A DNA stretch of 64,000 nt, from assembly GCF_012726195.1 (NCBI RefSeq), contig NZ_JAASAF010000006.1:310001-374000 (forward strand), read 5' to 3'. The notes under the pieces are model-generated. The model was not told the DNA's origin. It did not search any database and saw nothing but the letters and a program-made list of their open reading frames with translations. The position numbers were made by a program, and so were the translations under genes. Positions 34,546 through 43,107 of this stretch are shown piece after piece. This stretch comes from Rhodococcus sp. HNM0563 (GTDB taxonomy: Bacteria > Actinomycetota > Actinomycetes > Mycobacteriales > Mycobacteriaceae). The number at the start of each line of letters is the position of its first letter. The stretch's first letter is position 1.

Positions 34546-35313
34546 CTACCGCGGCGCCATACGCAGCGCTCCGTCCATCCGGATGGTCTCGCCGTTGAGG
34601 TAGTCGTGCTCGACGATCATCTGCGCAAGCTGCGCGTATTCGGCGGGCTGCGCGAGCCGCGACGGGAACGGCACACCCGCTTCGAGACCCTTGCGGTAGT
34701 CCTCGGTGACACCGGCGAGCATCGGGGTGTCGACGATGCCGGGGGCGATGGTGTTGACGCGGATACCGAACTGCGCGAGATCGCGTGCCGCGGGCACCGT
34801 CATGCCGTGCACGCCGCCCTTCGACGCCGAGTACGCGATCTGGCCGATCTGGCCTTCGAACGCGGCAACGGACGCGGTGTTGATGATGACGCCGCGCTGG
34901 CCGGAATCGTCGACGGTGTCGGTCTTGGAGATCGCGTCGGCAGCGAGGCGCATGACATTGAAGGTGCCGAGCAGGTTCACCGTGATGACCGTGCGGAACA
35001 GCTCGAGGTCGTGCGGGCCGTTCTTGGACAGGATCCGCCCCGCCCAGCCGACACCGGCGCAGTTGACGACGATGCGCAGCGGCACTCCGGATTCGGTGAT
35101 GCGTGCAATCGCGGCGTGCACCTCGTCGCCGCTGGTGACGTCGGTGGGAATGAGGGTGACACCCGCGGGCGCGTTGTCGCCGACCCGTTCGATGGACTGT
35201 TCGAGATCGAGTCCGAACACCGTCGCCCCAGCCTCGGCGAGGCGACGAGCGGTGGCGGCACCGAGACCCGATGCAGCACCGGTGACGAGCGCGGCAGAAC
35301 CTTGTATTTCCAC
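34546..35313 (-). CDS. SDR oxidoreductase, 3-hydroxyacyl-CoA dehydrogenase (HSD10-like)
   Basis: 255 residues. Classical SDR: TGAASGLGAATAR cofactor motif (about 11-23), VNCAG, and the catalytic YSASKGG. The phrase [25 protein letters not shown] is specific to the type II 3-hydroxyacyl-CoA dehydrogenase/HSD17B10 group. It would oxidise 3-hydroxyacyl-CoA with NAD+ in beta-oxidation. A clear paralogue starts at 63264. No neighbouring beta-oxidation genes here. Confidence 0.9.
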   Translation of the reverse strand: MEIQGSAALVTGAASGLGAATARRLAEAGATVFGLDLEQSIERVGDNAPAGVTLIPTDVTSGDEVHAAIARITESGVPLRIVVNCAGVGWAGRILSKNGPHDLELFRTVITVNLLGTFNVMRLAADAISKTDTVDDSGQRGVIINTASVAAFEGQIGQIAYSASKGGVHGMTVPAARDLAQFGIRVNTIAPGIVDTPMLAGVTEDYRKGLEAGVPFPSRLAQPAEYAQLAQMIVEHDYLNGETIRMDGALRMAPR

Positions 35314-35356
35314 AGTCTTGCTCCTGTTCCGGGGGACACGCGTTTCGCGTCGAACC

Positions 35357-36613
35357 TTAGCGCGACAACGTCCCCGAATCCGCTGCGTTGCTGCTCTGCT
35401 GCGCCGGTCGCCGCAGTACGGCAGTGCCGATCAGCGCGGCCACCACACAGGCGCCGGCACCGAGCAGCAATCCGGCACGGCCACCCCACTGTTCGACGAC
35501 CCATCCGGCGATCGGGCCGCCGATCGCTGTGGATCCGAGGAATGCGACTGCCCACAGCGCCATCACCCGGCCCCGCATCTGCGGCGAGGCGGCGAGTTGC
35601 AGGGTGCTGTTCGCGCTCGTCGTGAACGTGACGCTCAGTGCGCCGACGATCACCATGAGCCCGATCAGGACCGGCAGGGACGGTGCTGCGGCCGCGACGG
35701 CCATGGCCACGCCGAATGCGAGGGCGGCGAGCACGAGCGGCCTGATGCCCGTGCGACCCCACGTGGCGACGACGAGGCCGCCCACCACGGATCCGGCACC
35801 CATCGCGGCGGTGAGGAAGCCGTACGCGCCGGCCCCTGCCTCGAAGGTGTGGTCTGCCAAGACCGGAAGCACAACCTGGAATTCGTATGCGAGACAGCCG
35901 ACGAGCGCCATCATCGCCAACGGTACGGCCAGATCGGGCGTCCGTCGCACATACGCGAGTCCTTCGCGCAGCTGACCGCGGGCGCGCGCGGTCGGGGGAG
36001 AGGGGCGCAGTTTCGACACGTCGAGGGTGAGCAGCGAGGTCACCACCGCGACGAAGCTCGCTGCGTTGAGCAGGAAGCAGATCCCGATGCCGCCCGCGGC
36101 GATGACGAGGCCGGCAACCGCGGGGCCGATCATGCGCGAACACGCGGCCAGGGTGGACTGCAGGCTCACTGCGTTGCGCAGATCCTCGGGTCCGACCATC
36201 TCGAGCATGAACGACTGCCGCGCCGGATTCTCGAAACATTGGTTGAGACCGAGCCCGAGGGCGAGGACGTACACGTGCCACAGCTGGACGGTGTCGGTGA
36301 TGACGAGCAGGCCGAGGATCAGTGCGAGCAGCCCCATCGTGGACTGCAGCCCGATCATGAGCTTGCGTTTGTCGGAGCGGTCGGCGACGACACCGCCGTA
36401 CGGACCGAGCAGCAGCATCGGGACGGTCTGCAGAGCCAGCACGATGCCGATCGCGGTGGCCGATCCGGTCAGTTGCAGGACGAGCCATGATTGCGCGACG
36501 GTCTGCATCCATGTGCCGACGAGGGAAATCGCCTGGCCGGTGATGTAGCGACGGAAGTTGGGGCCGCGCATGGCGGCGAATGTGTTTCCACGGATATCGG
36601 CGAGGACCGTCAA
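35357..36613 (-). CDS. MFS exporter (EntS-like MFS_3)
   Basis: 418 residues from TTG at 36613, which overlaps the marR stop as TTGA; ATG 36571 is the alternative. About 12 membrane segments; opening FRRYITGQAISLVGTWMQTVAQSWLV and motif A variant GGVVADRSDKRKL are typical of the EntS/MFS_3 family. It exports siderophores, drugs or metabolites. It is the likely target of the co-transcribed MarR regulator. Confidence 0.88.
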   Translation of the reverse strand: MTVLADIRGNTFAAMRGPNFRRYITGQAISLVGTWMQTVAQSWLVLQLTGSATAIGIVLALQTVPMLLLGPYGGVVADRSDKRKLMIGLQSTMGLLALILGLLVITDTVQLWHVYVLALGLGLNQCFENPARQSFMLEMVGPEDLRNAVSLQSTLAACSRMIGPAVAGLVIAAGGIGICFLLNAASFVAVVTSLLTLDVSKLRPSPPTARARGQLREGLAYVRRTPDLAVPLAMMALVGCLAYEFQVVLPVLADHTFEAGAGAYGFLTAAMGAGSVVGGLVVATWGRTGIRPLVLAALAFGVAMAVAAAAPSLPVLIGLMVIVGALSVTFTTSANSTLQLAASPQMRGRVMALWAVAFLGSTAIGGPIAGWVVEQWGGRAGLLLGAGACVVAALIGTAVLRRPAQQSSNAADSGTLSR

Positions 36614-37071
36614 TTGCGCGCCTCGTTTCTGCCGCATCCCATGCTGTCGGCGAGGGCTTCGAGGGCGGGAAGCGCGTCGTGCAGTGCGTCGACGTGATGT
36701 TCGTTCAGTTCGGTGAGGTGTTCGGTGAACAGCGCGGTGCGTCTGATCCGCAGTTCTTCGGCGAGCGCAGCGCCGTCGGTGGTGATGTAGGCGAGGACGA
36801 CGCGTTTGTCGTCGGTGTCCGACGAACGCGACACGAGTCCGGCGTCTTCGAGTTTGCCGAGCATGCGCGAGCACATCGTGGGATTGAGGCCTTCGAGGTC
36901 GGCCAGTTCGCGTACACCGACGGTTTTCCGTCGCGCGACGGTGCCGAGGAGGGATGCCTGGGACGGGGTCAGGCTGCCGTCGCCTGCCGGTCGTGAGACA
37001 CGGCGTGCGATGCGGCCGAGTGCGATGCGAAGGCGGTTGACCTCATCGGGATCGAACGATTCTCTGCTCAC
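36610..37071 (-). CDS. MarR family regulator of the adjacent exporter
   Basis: 153 residues from GTG at 37071; TTGGAGG (37090-37084) is the likely Shine-Dalgarno, at slightly long spacing, and GTG 37083 is an alternative. Winged helix at about 35-100 (VRELADLEGLNPTMCSRMLGKLEDAGLV and wing SSDTDDKRV). The palindrome TTGCCTATCGGCAA lies 23 nt upstream and is the probable autoregulatory operator. Coupled to the MFS gene by a 4-nt overlap. Confidence 0.87.
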   Translation of the reverse strand: MSRESFDPDEVNRLRIALGRIARRVSRPAGDGSLTPSQASLLGTVARRKTVGVRELADLEGLNPTMCSRMLGKLEDAGLVSRSSDTDDKRVVLAYITTDGAALAEELRIRRTALFTEHLTELNEHHVDALHDALPALEALADSMGCGRNEARN

Positions 37072-37093
37072 CGGTGTGCGCACCTCCAAGTAT

Positions 37094-37107
37094 TTGCCTA
37101 TCGGCAA
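37094..37107. promoter_or_regulatory. Palindromic MarR operator
   Basis: TTGCCTATCGGCAA has arms TTGCC/GGCAA and lies directly before the marR-MFS operon. Position and symmetry fit a MarR dimer site. Confidence 0.6.
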
Positions 37108-37152
37108 GCATATACCTGTGAGTGCCGCGGCGCCGCCGGTCGGCGTCGAAGG

Positions 37153-37851
37153 TCACACGTGCGTGGCGGGAGCAGCCTTGGTGGGGTCGGTCCGCTTGGT
37201 CCGACGGGTGAACAGGAACATGACCAGTGCGGTGACCACGAGGGTGACGCCACCGGCAACGGGGCCGACCGCAGGTGCGTCGGGAGCGATACCGGACCCG
37301 AGCATCCACGCGCCGAAGGCGAAGAACAGTGCCGCGGCCCCGAAGCGGATCGCATTGTCCGGCAAATGTCGTCCGAGGAGGACACCCGCGACGATCGCGA
37401 GCGCGTCGGCGGCGACCATGCCCACCGTCGACCCGACCCAGACGCCGATCCAGTCGTTGTCGGTCGCGAGCGTGATGGTCGCGAGCATCGTCTTGTCGCC
37501 GAGTTCGGCGAGAAAGAACGCCGAGGTGACAGCCAGGAACGCCGACCGGGTGACACGGCCGGCCTTCGACTGCTCATCGTCGTCGAGGGAATCGCCACGC
37601 AGCGTCCACGCGCCGAACAACAGGAAGGCGACGCCACCGACGAGTGAGATGGCCACGGTCGGGATCGCGACACCGAGATAATGGCCCACCGCCACCGAGA
37701 CGAGGTGGACGGCGGTGGTGGCGAACAGGATCCCCGACAACACCACCCACCAGCGATAGCGCAACGCGAATGTCATGGCCATCAACTGGGATTTGTCGCC
37801 GAGTTCGGCGATGAAGATGATTGCGAAACTCAGAACGACTGCGGACCACAT
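37153..37851 (-). CDS. GDT1/TMEM165 family (UPF0016) manganese exporter
   Basis: 232 residues, about six membrane segments in two repeats. Each repeat carries the family motif: ELGDKS (16-21) and ELGDKT (116-121). GDT1 proteins exchange Mn2+ or Ca2+ for protons; bacterial members export Mn2+. The cytosolic loop (86-100) is acidic. ATG 37851 is preceded by GGAGGAA at good spacing. The leader contains a manganese riboswitch (37921-38030), directly supporting the metal. Confidence 0.93.
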   Translation of the reverse strand: MWSAVVLSFAIIFIAELGDKSQLMAMTFALRYRWWVVLSGILFATTAVHLVSVAVGHYLGVAIPTVAISLVGGVAFLLFGAWTLRGDSLDDDEQSKAGRVTRSAFLAVTSAFFLAELGDKTMLATITLATDNDWIGVWVGSTVGMVAADALAIVAGVLLGRHLPDNAIRFGAAALFFAFGAWMLGSGIAPDAPAVGPVAGGVTLVVTALVMFLFTRRTKRTDPTKAAPATHV

Positions 37852-37860
37852 GAGCGGCTT

Positions 37861-37896
37861 TTCCTCCTTCGTCTGTGGAGGAATCGGGCTTCCTCC
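37861..37896 (-). promoter_or_regulatory. Nested Shine-Dalgarno / anti-Shine-Dalgarno segments
   Basis: On the minus strand three complementary 7-mers follow each other: GGAGGAA (37896-37890), TTCCTCC (37883-37877), GGAGGAA (37867-37861, the Shine-Dalgarno of the exporter gene). TTCCTCC can pair with either copy, giving mutually exclusive hairpins that expose or hide the ribosome binding site. Confidence 0.65.
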
Positions 37897-37920
37897 GGAC
37901 GCCGGACGCGTGGTGCGTCG

Positions 37921-38030
37921 ACGACCGAAGGTCTCGCCCACCGGAGGTCGTCCGGTTCGCCGTGCCGGGCCGATGGCGGCCAGTGTGTCGACAGGGCGAT
38001 TGGGGGCTACTCCCCTTCGCTTCCACGACA
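37921..38030 (-). ncRNA. yybP-ykoY manganese riboswitch
   Basis: On the minus strand the leader holds GCGAAGGGGAGTAGCC (38020-38005), matching the conserved GGGGAGUAGC loop of the yybP-ykoY class, and GGCGAGACCTTCGG (37938-37925), matching the conserved GCAAGACCUUU end. GCGAAGG pairs with CCTTCG to close P1. These two loops form the Mn2+ site between the two coaxial stacks in known structures. It precedes a GDT1-family exporter, one of the two classic targets of this class. Mn2+ binding should raise expression. Confidence 0.9.
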
Positions 38031-38104
38031 CTAGCCCGCGGAAGCTGCGGGTGTAAAGGTAATGCTAAGTTTAGTAGAACCGAACTCTCGTTTGCGGCAT
38101 AGCG

Positions 38105-38626
38105 TCATGCCGTGAGCAGCATGGCCAGAACTGCGGTGTCGGGATCCCTGTCGGGATCCACGTTCACCTTACTGACCAGCGACGTCACGGTTCCGTCCGC
38201 TTCGGCCTCCACCCATGCGGCGCGATGGTCGAGCCCGAGATACGGCAACCCGGGCAGGAGCACACACCCCGAGGCTGCGCCCGCATTCTCGGGCAACGAC
38301 GGCGTGGTCTCCGACGGAGGGTGCAGCATGATCAGTGCAGGGGGCTGATGCTGCGCGAAGCATCCCGGCTCTACGGCGGTCTCCCCGAGGACCGGTCCGG
38401 CGGCAAGGACCAGCCCGACGGTGCCCGGCTCCGGATCGTCCGGAAGTTCCTCACGGACCCCGAACACCGTCGAGGTCGGCAGCAGTCCCGGCAGCGAGGC
38501 CACACGCACGGTCAGCGCGAGCAGCTGTGCCCATTCGCGGGTGGTCGAAGGCCACCGTCCCGTCACTACGAATCCCCGCAGCGACCCACCGGAATGAAAC
38601 GCGGCAATCCCGATCCGATCCCTCAT
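38105..38626 (-). CDS. Hypothetical protein
   Basis: 173 residues from ATG 38626, with CGGAGG 7 nt upstream deciding the start. No domain is recognised. The N-terminal part (MRDRIGIAAFHSGGSLRGF) and repeated Pro/Gly-rich segments suggest a soluble cytosolic protein; no signal peptide or membrane segment. Codon usage matches its neighbours. It lies upstream of the riboswitch region on the same strand, with only 75 nt to the aptamer, so the exporter promoter may lie at its 3' end, where an A/T-rich patch occurs (38055-38075). Confidence 0.7.
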   Translation of the reverse strand: MRDRIGIAAFHSGGSLRGFVVTGRWPSTTREWAQLLALTVRVASLPGLLPTSTVFGVREELPDDPEPGTVGLVLAAGPVLGETAVEPGCFAQHQPPALIMLHPPSETTPSLPENAGAASGCVLLPGLPYLGLDHRAAWVEAEADGTVTSLVSKVNVDPDRDPDTAVLAMLLTA

Positions 38627-38726
38627 GGCGTCCCTCCGATCCCTCTCGGGCGATGAGGGAAGAATGCCCGTTTTTCTCGTTGGCACACAAGAGGCGTCGA
38701 GTGCCAGGTGTATTCGGTACCCGGTG

Positions 38727-39587
38727 TCAAGCGTGTGGCCGGCCCGGCACGTCGACACGCAGCCGCACGATCGCCCCGGTGCGTTCTCGCGCCGCGACCT
38801 CGGGCTGCCAATTCTCGGCGGTGCAGACGAACAGGTCGCGGCCGTCATGACCGCCGAGTGCCACCGCATAGGGATTCGCGACGGGCACCCGATCGGTGAT
38901 CGCCCCGGACTGCGACACCCGGATCACCTCGTTGCCGAACGGCGATGCGACCCACACGGCGTCGTCCCGGTCGATGGCGAGCCCGTCCGGGAACACCGAC
39001 CGATCGAACTCGATCAGCGTGCGACGGTCGGTGAGGGAGCCGTCGTCGCCCACCGTGAATGCGGTGAGCCGGCCCGGGATCGCGCGCGTCTCGGCGACGA
39101 CGAGCGTGCGACCGTCGGCCGTCGCGACCATCCCGTTGGCGAACAGCAGGTCGTCGGCGACAGCCCGGACCGTTCCATCCGGTTCGACGAGCGTGAGCAC
39201 CGCGGGCCGGACCGGGTCGGGTGGGGCGCTGCCGTCGCCGTAGTTACCCACATATGCGCGACCGGCACCGTCGACATACATGTCGTTCAGATGCCAGGTC
39301 GCGAACCCCGACAGATCCGCATGCGGGGCGAGCGTGCCGTCGGACTCGCGCCGCATCACCGTGCGGGTGTGGCCGACGGCGACGAGCAGGCGCCCGTCGG
39401 GAAGGAACCCGAGCCCCGCTGGGTGCCCGTCGATATGGGCGACGATCTCGGACGATCCAGTGGACGGATCCAGGCGATGTACGTCGTTCGCGTACACATC
39501 GGAGAACCAGAGGCGGTCGTCGTGCCAACGTGGGCATTCGGGAAATGCCAGGCCGGAGCACACCGTGTCGAGCGAGGGAGTCGTCAT
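38727..39587 (-). CDS. SMP-30/gluconolactonase family protein
   Basis: 286 residues forming a six-bladed propeller. Family signatures: GLAFPECPRWHDDRLWFSD at the N-terminus (metal-binding Glu), then LLVAVG, NDMYVDGAGRAYVGN (Asn/Asp metal ligands) and FPDGLAIDRDDAVWVA with the third ligand region. It probably hydrolyses a lactone with a divalent metal; substrate unknown. ATG 39587 gives the standard family N-terminus. No signal peptide. Confidence 0.9.
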   Translation of the reverse strand: MTTPSLDTVCSGLAFPECPRWHDDRLWFSDVYANDVHRLDPSTGSSEIVAHIDGHPAGLGFLPDGRLLVAVGHTRTVMRRESDGTLAPHADLSGFATWHLNDMYVDGAGRAYVGNYGDGSAPPDPVRPAVLTLVEPDGTVRAVADDLLFANGMVATADGRTLVVAETRAIPGRLTAFTVGDDGSLTDRRTLIEFDRSVFPDGLAIDRDDAVWVASPFGNEVIRVSQSGAITDRVPVANPYAVALGGHDGRDLFVCTAENWQPEVAARERTGAIVRLRVDVPGRPHA

Positions 39588-39622
39588 GGCCGCACACGAT
39601 AACTGTCGGCCGGAGGCGATGG

Positions 39623-39656
39623 TGTCCCGAAACGCTGAATGTCCCGAAACGCTGAA
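39623..39656. repeat. Tandem 17-bp repeat, two copies
   Basis: TGTCCCGAAACGCTGAA occurs twice without gap (39623-39639 and 39640-39656). It lies upstream of the SMP-30 gene and next to the sodA terminator. No function apparent. Confidence 0.85.
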
Positions 39657-39685
39657 GAGGGCCACCCCGCGGGGTGACCCTCTTC
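39654..39685 (-). terminator. sodA terminator hairpin
   Basis: Arms GAAGAGGGCCACCCCG and CGGGGTGACCCTCTTC form a 15-16-bp stem with one mismatch and almost no loop, 18 nt after the sodA stop. Confidence 0.8.
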
Positions 39686-39702
39686 TTCCATGGTGCCGGT
39701 GA

Positions 39703-40326
39703 CTAGACGATCAGGCCGGCGGTCTGGGTGCGCGCGCGCTCGAAGCGAGCCTGCACGTCGGCCCAGTTGACGATGTTCCAGAACGCCTTGACGTAGTCGG
39801 CCTTCACGTTCTGGTACTGCAGGTAGAACGCGTGCTCCCACATGTCGAGCATGAGCAGCGGGGTCAGGCCGATCGAGATGTTGCCCTGCTGGTCGTAGAG
39901 CTGGACGATGATCAGACGCTGCCCGATCGAATCCCACGCGAGGATCGACCAGCCGGAGCCCTGAATGGAGTTCGCGTTCGCCGAGAAGTGATCGCGGAAC
40001 TTGTCGAACGATCCGAATGCGTCGTCGATAGCTGCTGCGAGTTCACCCGTCGGCTTGTCGCCGCCCTCGGGGGAGAGGTTCTGCCAGAACACCGAGTGGT
40101 TGGTGTGGCCACCGAGGTGGAATGCGAGGTCCTTCTCGAGCTTGGTCGCCTGAGCGGCCATGGTGCCGTTCTCACGGGCCTCGGCCAGCTTCTCGAGTGC
40201 AGTGTTGGCGCCGGCGACGTAGGCCGCGTGGTGCTTGTCGTGGTGCAGCTCCATGATCTTCGCCGAGATGTGCGGCTCGAGCGCTGCGTAGTCGTAGGGC
40301 AGTTCCGGAAGCGTGTACTCAGCCAC
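39703..40326 (-). CDS. sodA: Superoxide dismutase (Fe/Mn family)
   Basis: 207 residues from GTG at 40326, the same length as M. tuberculosis SodA. Metal ligands are His28, His77 (HTNHSVFW), Asp161 and His165 (DMWEHAF). It converts superoxide to hydrogen peroxide and oxygen. No signal peptide, but mycobacterial SodA is exported by SecA2. The hairpin GAAGGG/CCCTTC overlaps the ribosome binding area. Fe versus Mn cannot be decided from sequence alone. The upstream 245 nt contains an ATGGGT dyad. Confidence 0.95.
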   Translation of the reverse strand: MAEYTLPELPYDYAALEPHISAKIMELHHDKHHAAYVAGANTALEKLAEARENGTMAAQATKLEKDLAFHLGGHTNHSVFWQNLSPEGGDKPTGELAAAIDDAFGSFDKFRDHFSANANSIQGSGWSILAWDSIGQRLIIVQLYDQQGNISIGLTPLLMLDMWEHAFYLQYQNVKADYVKAFWNIVNWADVQARFERARTQTAGLIV

Positions 40327-40379
40327 GAAGGGTCCCTTCTTTGCGGGCCTGTGAGCCCGTTCGATTTTTTCCGTGCCTA

Positions 40380-40403
40380 TATGGGTATCCACCCAAACCC
40401 ATA
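40380..40403. promoter_or_regulatory. Dyad in the sodA upstream region
   Basis: TATGGGT (40380-40386) and ACCCATA (40397-40403) form a 7-bp inverted repeat with a 10-nt spacer, 54 nt before the sodA start. TATAGG on the minus strand just downstream could be the -10. A regulator site is possible. The remainder of the gap to the acyltransferase (40404-40571) shows no clear feature except TTAACATTG before the GTG. Confidence 0.45.
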
Positions 40404-40571
40404 ACTACACGCTGCGCAACATTCGGCCTCACGCGGGACGTCGTGCCCTACCGGGGACGTGCGGGGAACGGTATGCGCAGAAAACGGAACGGAATCGCCC
40501 CTACCTGCACCGACTCTCCGGATCGCGTGTGCGATTGGGAGCGCTGGTGAACGGGACCTTAACATTGTGGG

Positions 40572-41717
40572 GTGTCACGGCCGCTCTTCGACGTTCCGGC
40601 ACGCGGAGCCGAGGCACCACGTGTCCAGCTGCCCGGGCTCGACCTGCTGAGATTCCTCGCCGCGATCGCGGTCGTGTACTCGCACATCTGCTTCTACCTG
40701 ATCGACGATCTGGGCACCGGCTGGTGGTTCATCGACGTCACCCACATCGTGTTGACTCAGGGCGTCGGTCTCAACATGCACCTGTCGTTCGTCGGTGTCT
40801 CGGCGTTCATGATGCTCACGGGGCTACTCATCACGCGGTCTGCGATCCGTCAGCCGCCAGGTCAGTTCCTCATCGCACGGGCGGCGCGGCTCGTCCCCGC
40901 CTTCTGGGTGTGCATCCTTGCGGCGATACTGCTGGTCCGTTTCGGCATCAACGGCATGTTCAGCGGCCACACCACCGTCACCGGCGGCGAGGCCGCCCTC
41001 AGCTTCTTCCTCGGTGCGTTCTTCCTGAAACCGCAGGTGGCGGTGCTCGGAGTCGCGTGGACGCTCGCGGTGCAGATCATGTTCTACCTGTTCTGCGTGA
41101 GCGGGCGATCGCTGTTGCGGACCAAGCCCATCGTCATGCCGCTGCTCGGGGCAGCGCTGTGCATGCTCGTGATCATCTACAACCTGTACGTCCCGGAGCC
41201 GTACACGGTGCCGTTCCTCTCGAAGATCGCCGCGACGCTGCCCACTGTGTTCCTGGGTCAGATCGCCTATCTTGCGTGGGCGCGGCTGATCTCCGTCCGC
41301 GGCTTGCTCGTGGCTCTGATCGCCCAGGTTCAGGTGATCGTTCTCGCCACCGACATGCAGGTGTACTGGGCAGGCAGCCACTATCTGTGGACCATCTGCG
41401 TGGTATTCGCGGTCGTGGTCCTGCTGTCCCGGTACGACGGCAGGCTCGGTCGTCTGCGCGTCGTGCACTGGGTCTCGACCCGCAGCTACGCGATCTACCT
41501 CGTGCACACGCTCGTCATGTACCGGATCTACGAGAACACCGTCGGATTCGTCGGTATGACAGGTGCCGTGATCTGCCTGATCATCGGTGTCGCGCTGGTC
41601 TCCGAGCTGGTATATCGCGGCGTCGAAGTGCCTGCGGCCCGGTGGATCGGCAGCAGGTGGCTGCACGCGAAGCGGCCCGCGGCCGCGGAAAGGGTCGCCG
41701 CGCGGACACACGCGTAG
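40572..41717 (+). CDS. Acyltransferase 3 family membrane protein
   Basis: 381 residues, about ten membrane segments. N-terminal signature GLDLLRFLAAIAVVYSH with catalytic His38, then the Arg-containing FLIARAARLVPAFW. The family transfers acyl groups to cell-surface sugars or lipids. The GTG has no Shine-Dalgarno; TTAACAT about 10 nt upstream could be a -10, so it may be leaderless. Followed by msrA after 9 nt, so probably one transcript. Confidence 0.9.
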   Translation: MSRPLFDVPARGAEAPRVQLPGLDLLRFLAAIAVVYSHICFYLIDDLGTGWWFIDVTHIVLTQGVGLNMHLSFVGVSAFMMLTGLLITRSAIRQPPGQFLIARAARLVPAFWVCILAAILLVRFGINGMFSGHTTVTGGEAALSFFLGAFFLKPQVAVLGVAWTLAVQIMFYLFCVSGRSLLRTKPIVMPLLGAALCMLVIIYNLYVPEPYTVPFLSKIAATLPTVFLGQIAYLAWARLISVRGLLVALIAQVQVIVLATDMQVYWAGSHYLWTICVVFAVVVLLSRYDGRLGRLRVVHWVSTRSYAIYLVHTLVMYRIYENTVGFVGMTGAVICLIIGVALVSELVYRGVEVPAARWIGSRWLHAKRPAAAERVAARTHA

Positions 41718-41726
41718 CATCGGGTC

Positions 41727-42395
<669 letters not shown>

Positions 42396-42461
42396 TAGCG
42401 CTGTGTTCAACCGCACAATGTGAGATCGGTTGGCACTCCTTGAATTTCGTTCGGTCGGCGA

Positions 42462-42483
42462 GCACTCTGGAGGGTAGGAGTGC
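42462..42483. promoter_or_regulatory. CIRCE-like inverted repeat
   Basis: GCACTC (42462-42467), 10 nt, GAGTGC (42478-42483) resembles the HrcA operator GCACTC-N9-GAGTGC but the spacer is one base longer. Lies 29 nt before the following gene. Confidence 0.35.
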
Positions 42484-42512
42484 CGACTGGGGGAAGGGAT
42501 CGGGGTACCGAG

Positions 42513-43106
42513 ATGACGTCCGCAGCAGGATATCTACGACGCACACGTAGGAGTCTGCGTGGGCGCAGCCCTCTCGTCCGCCGCACCGACCGTGTCGAAG
42601 CCCGTGTCTTCTCGTTGCTTGTCGCCGCGATGCTCCTCATGATCCCCGTCGCCGCGATCGTCGTCGTGAACGTCCAGAACACTCAGGTTGCGATGGCGCA
42701 GCAGCAACTTGCCGAACGCACCATGGTCACCGCGACGCTCGACGCCGACCCCGTGGTGGCCGACTCGGGCTGGGGAGAGTTTTCCTACATCGCACCCTCG
42801 ACCGCCCCCGCCACCTGGGAGTTCCGCGGCGTCTCGCACCACGGCGACGTACAGATCACCGGTTCCGAGGGTGCAGGCGACGAAGTGCAGGTGTGGGTGG
42901 ATCGCGCAGGAGCGGTGACGCTGCAACCGATGAGCGTGTCCGCCGCCGAGTTCTCCTCGGTACTTGCCGGTGTCGCGGTGTACATGGTCGCGCTGGTGAC
43001 CGCATGCGGTCTGTTCGCACTCGCGCATTGGGGCATCGAGCGTGCCCGCAGCCGCGAGTGGAGCCGGGAAATCGAAGCGTTCCTCGGCTCCACCAGCAGC
43101 CACTGA
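42513..43106 (+). CDS. Rv1733c-family transmembrane protein
   Basis: 197 residues from ATG 42513. The segment SPLVRRTDRVEARVF before the first membrane helix (about 41-64) is the signature of the actinobacterial Rv1733c family. An extracytoplasmic domain (about 65-145) and a second helix (about 148-172) follow, with a charged cytosolic C-terminus. Function unknown; M. tuberculosis Rv1733c is a dormancy-regulon antigen. Convergent with the LLM gene with a 1-nt gap. Confidence 0.85.
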   Translation: MTSAAGYLRRTRRSLRGRSPLVRRTDRVEARVFSLLVAAMLLMIPVAAIVVVNVQNTQVAMAQQQLAERTMVTATLDADPVVADSGWGEFSYIAPSTAPATWEFRGVSHHGDVQITGSEGAGDEVQVWVDRAGAVTLQPMSVSAAEFSSVLAGVAVYMVALVTACGLFALAHWGIERARSREWSREIEAFLGSTSSH

Positions 43107-43107
43107 T

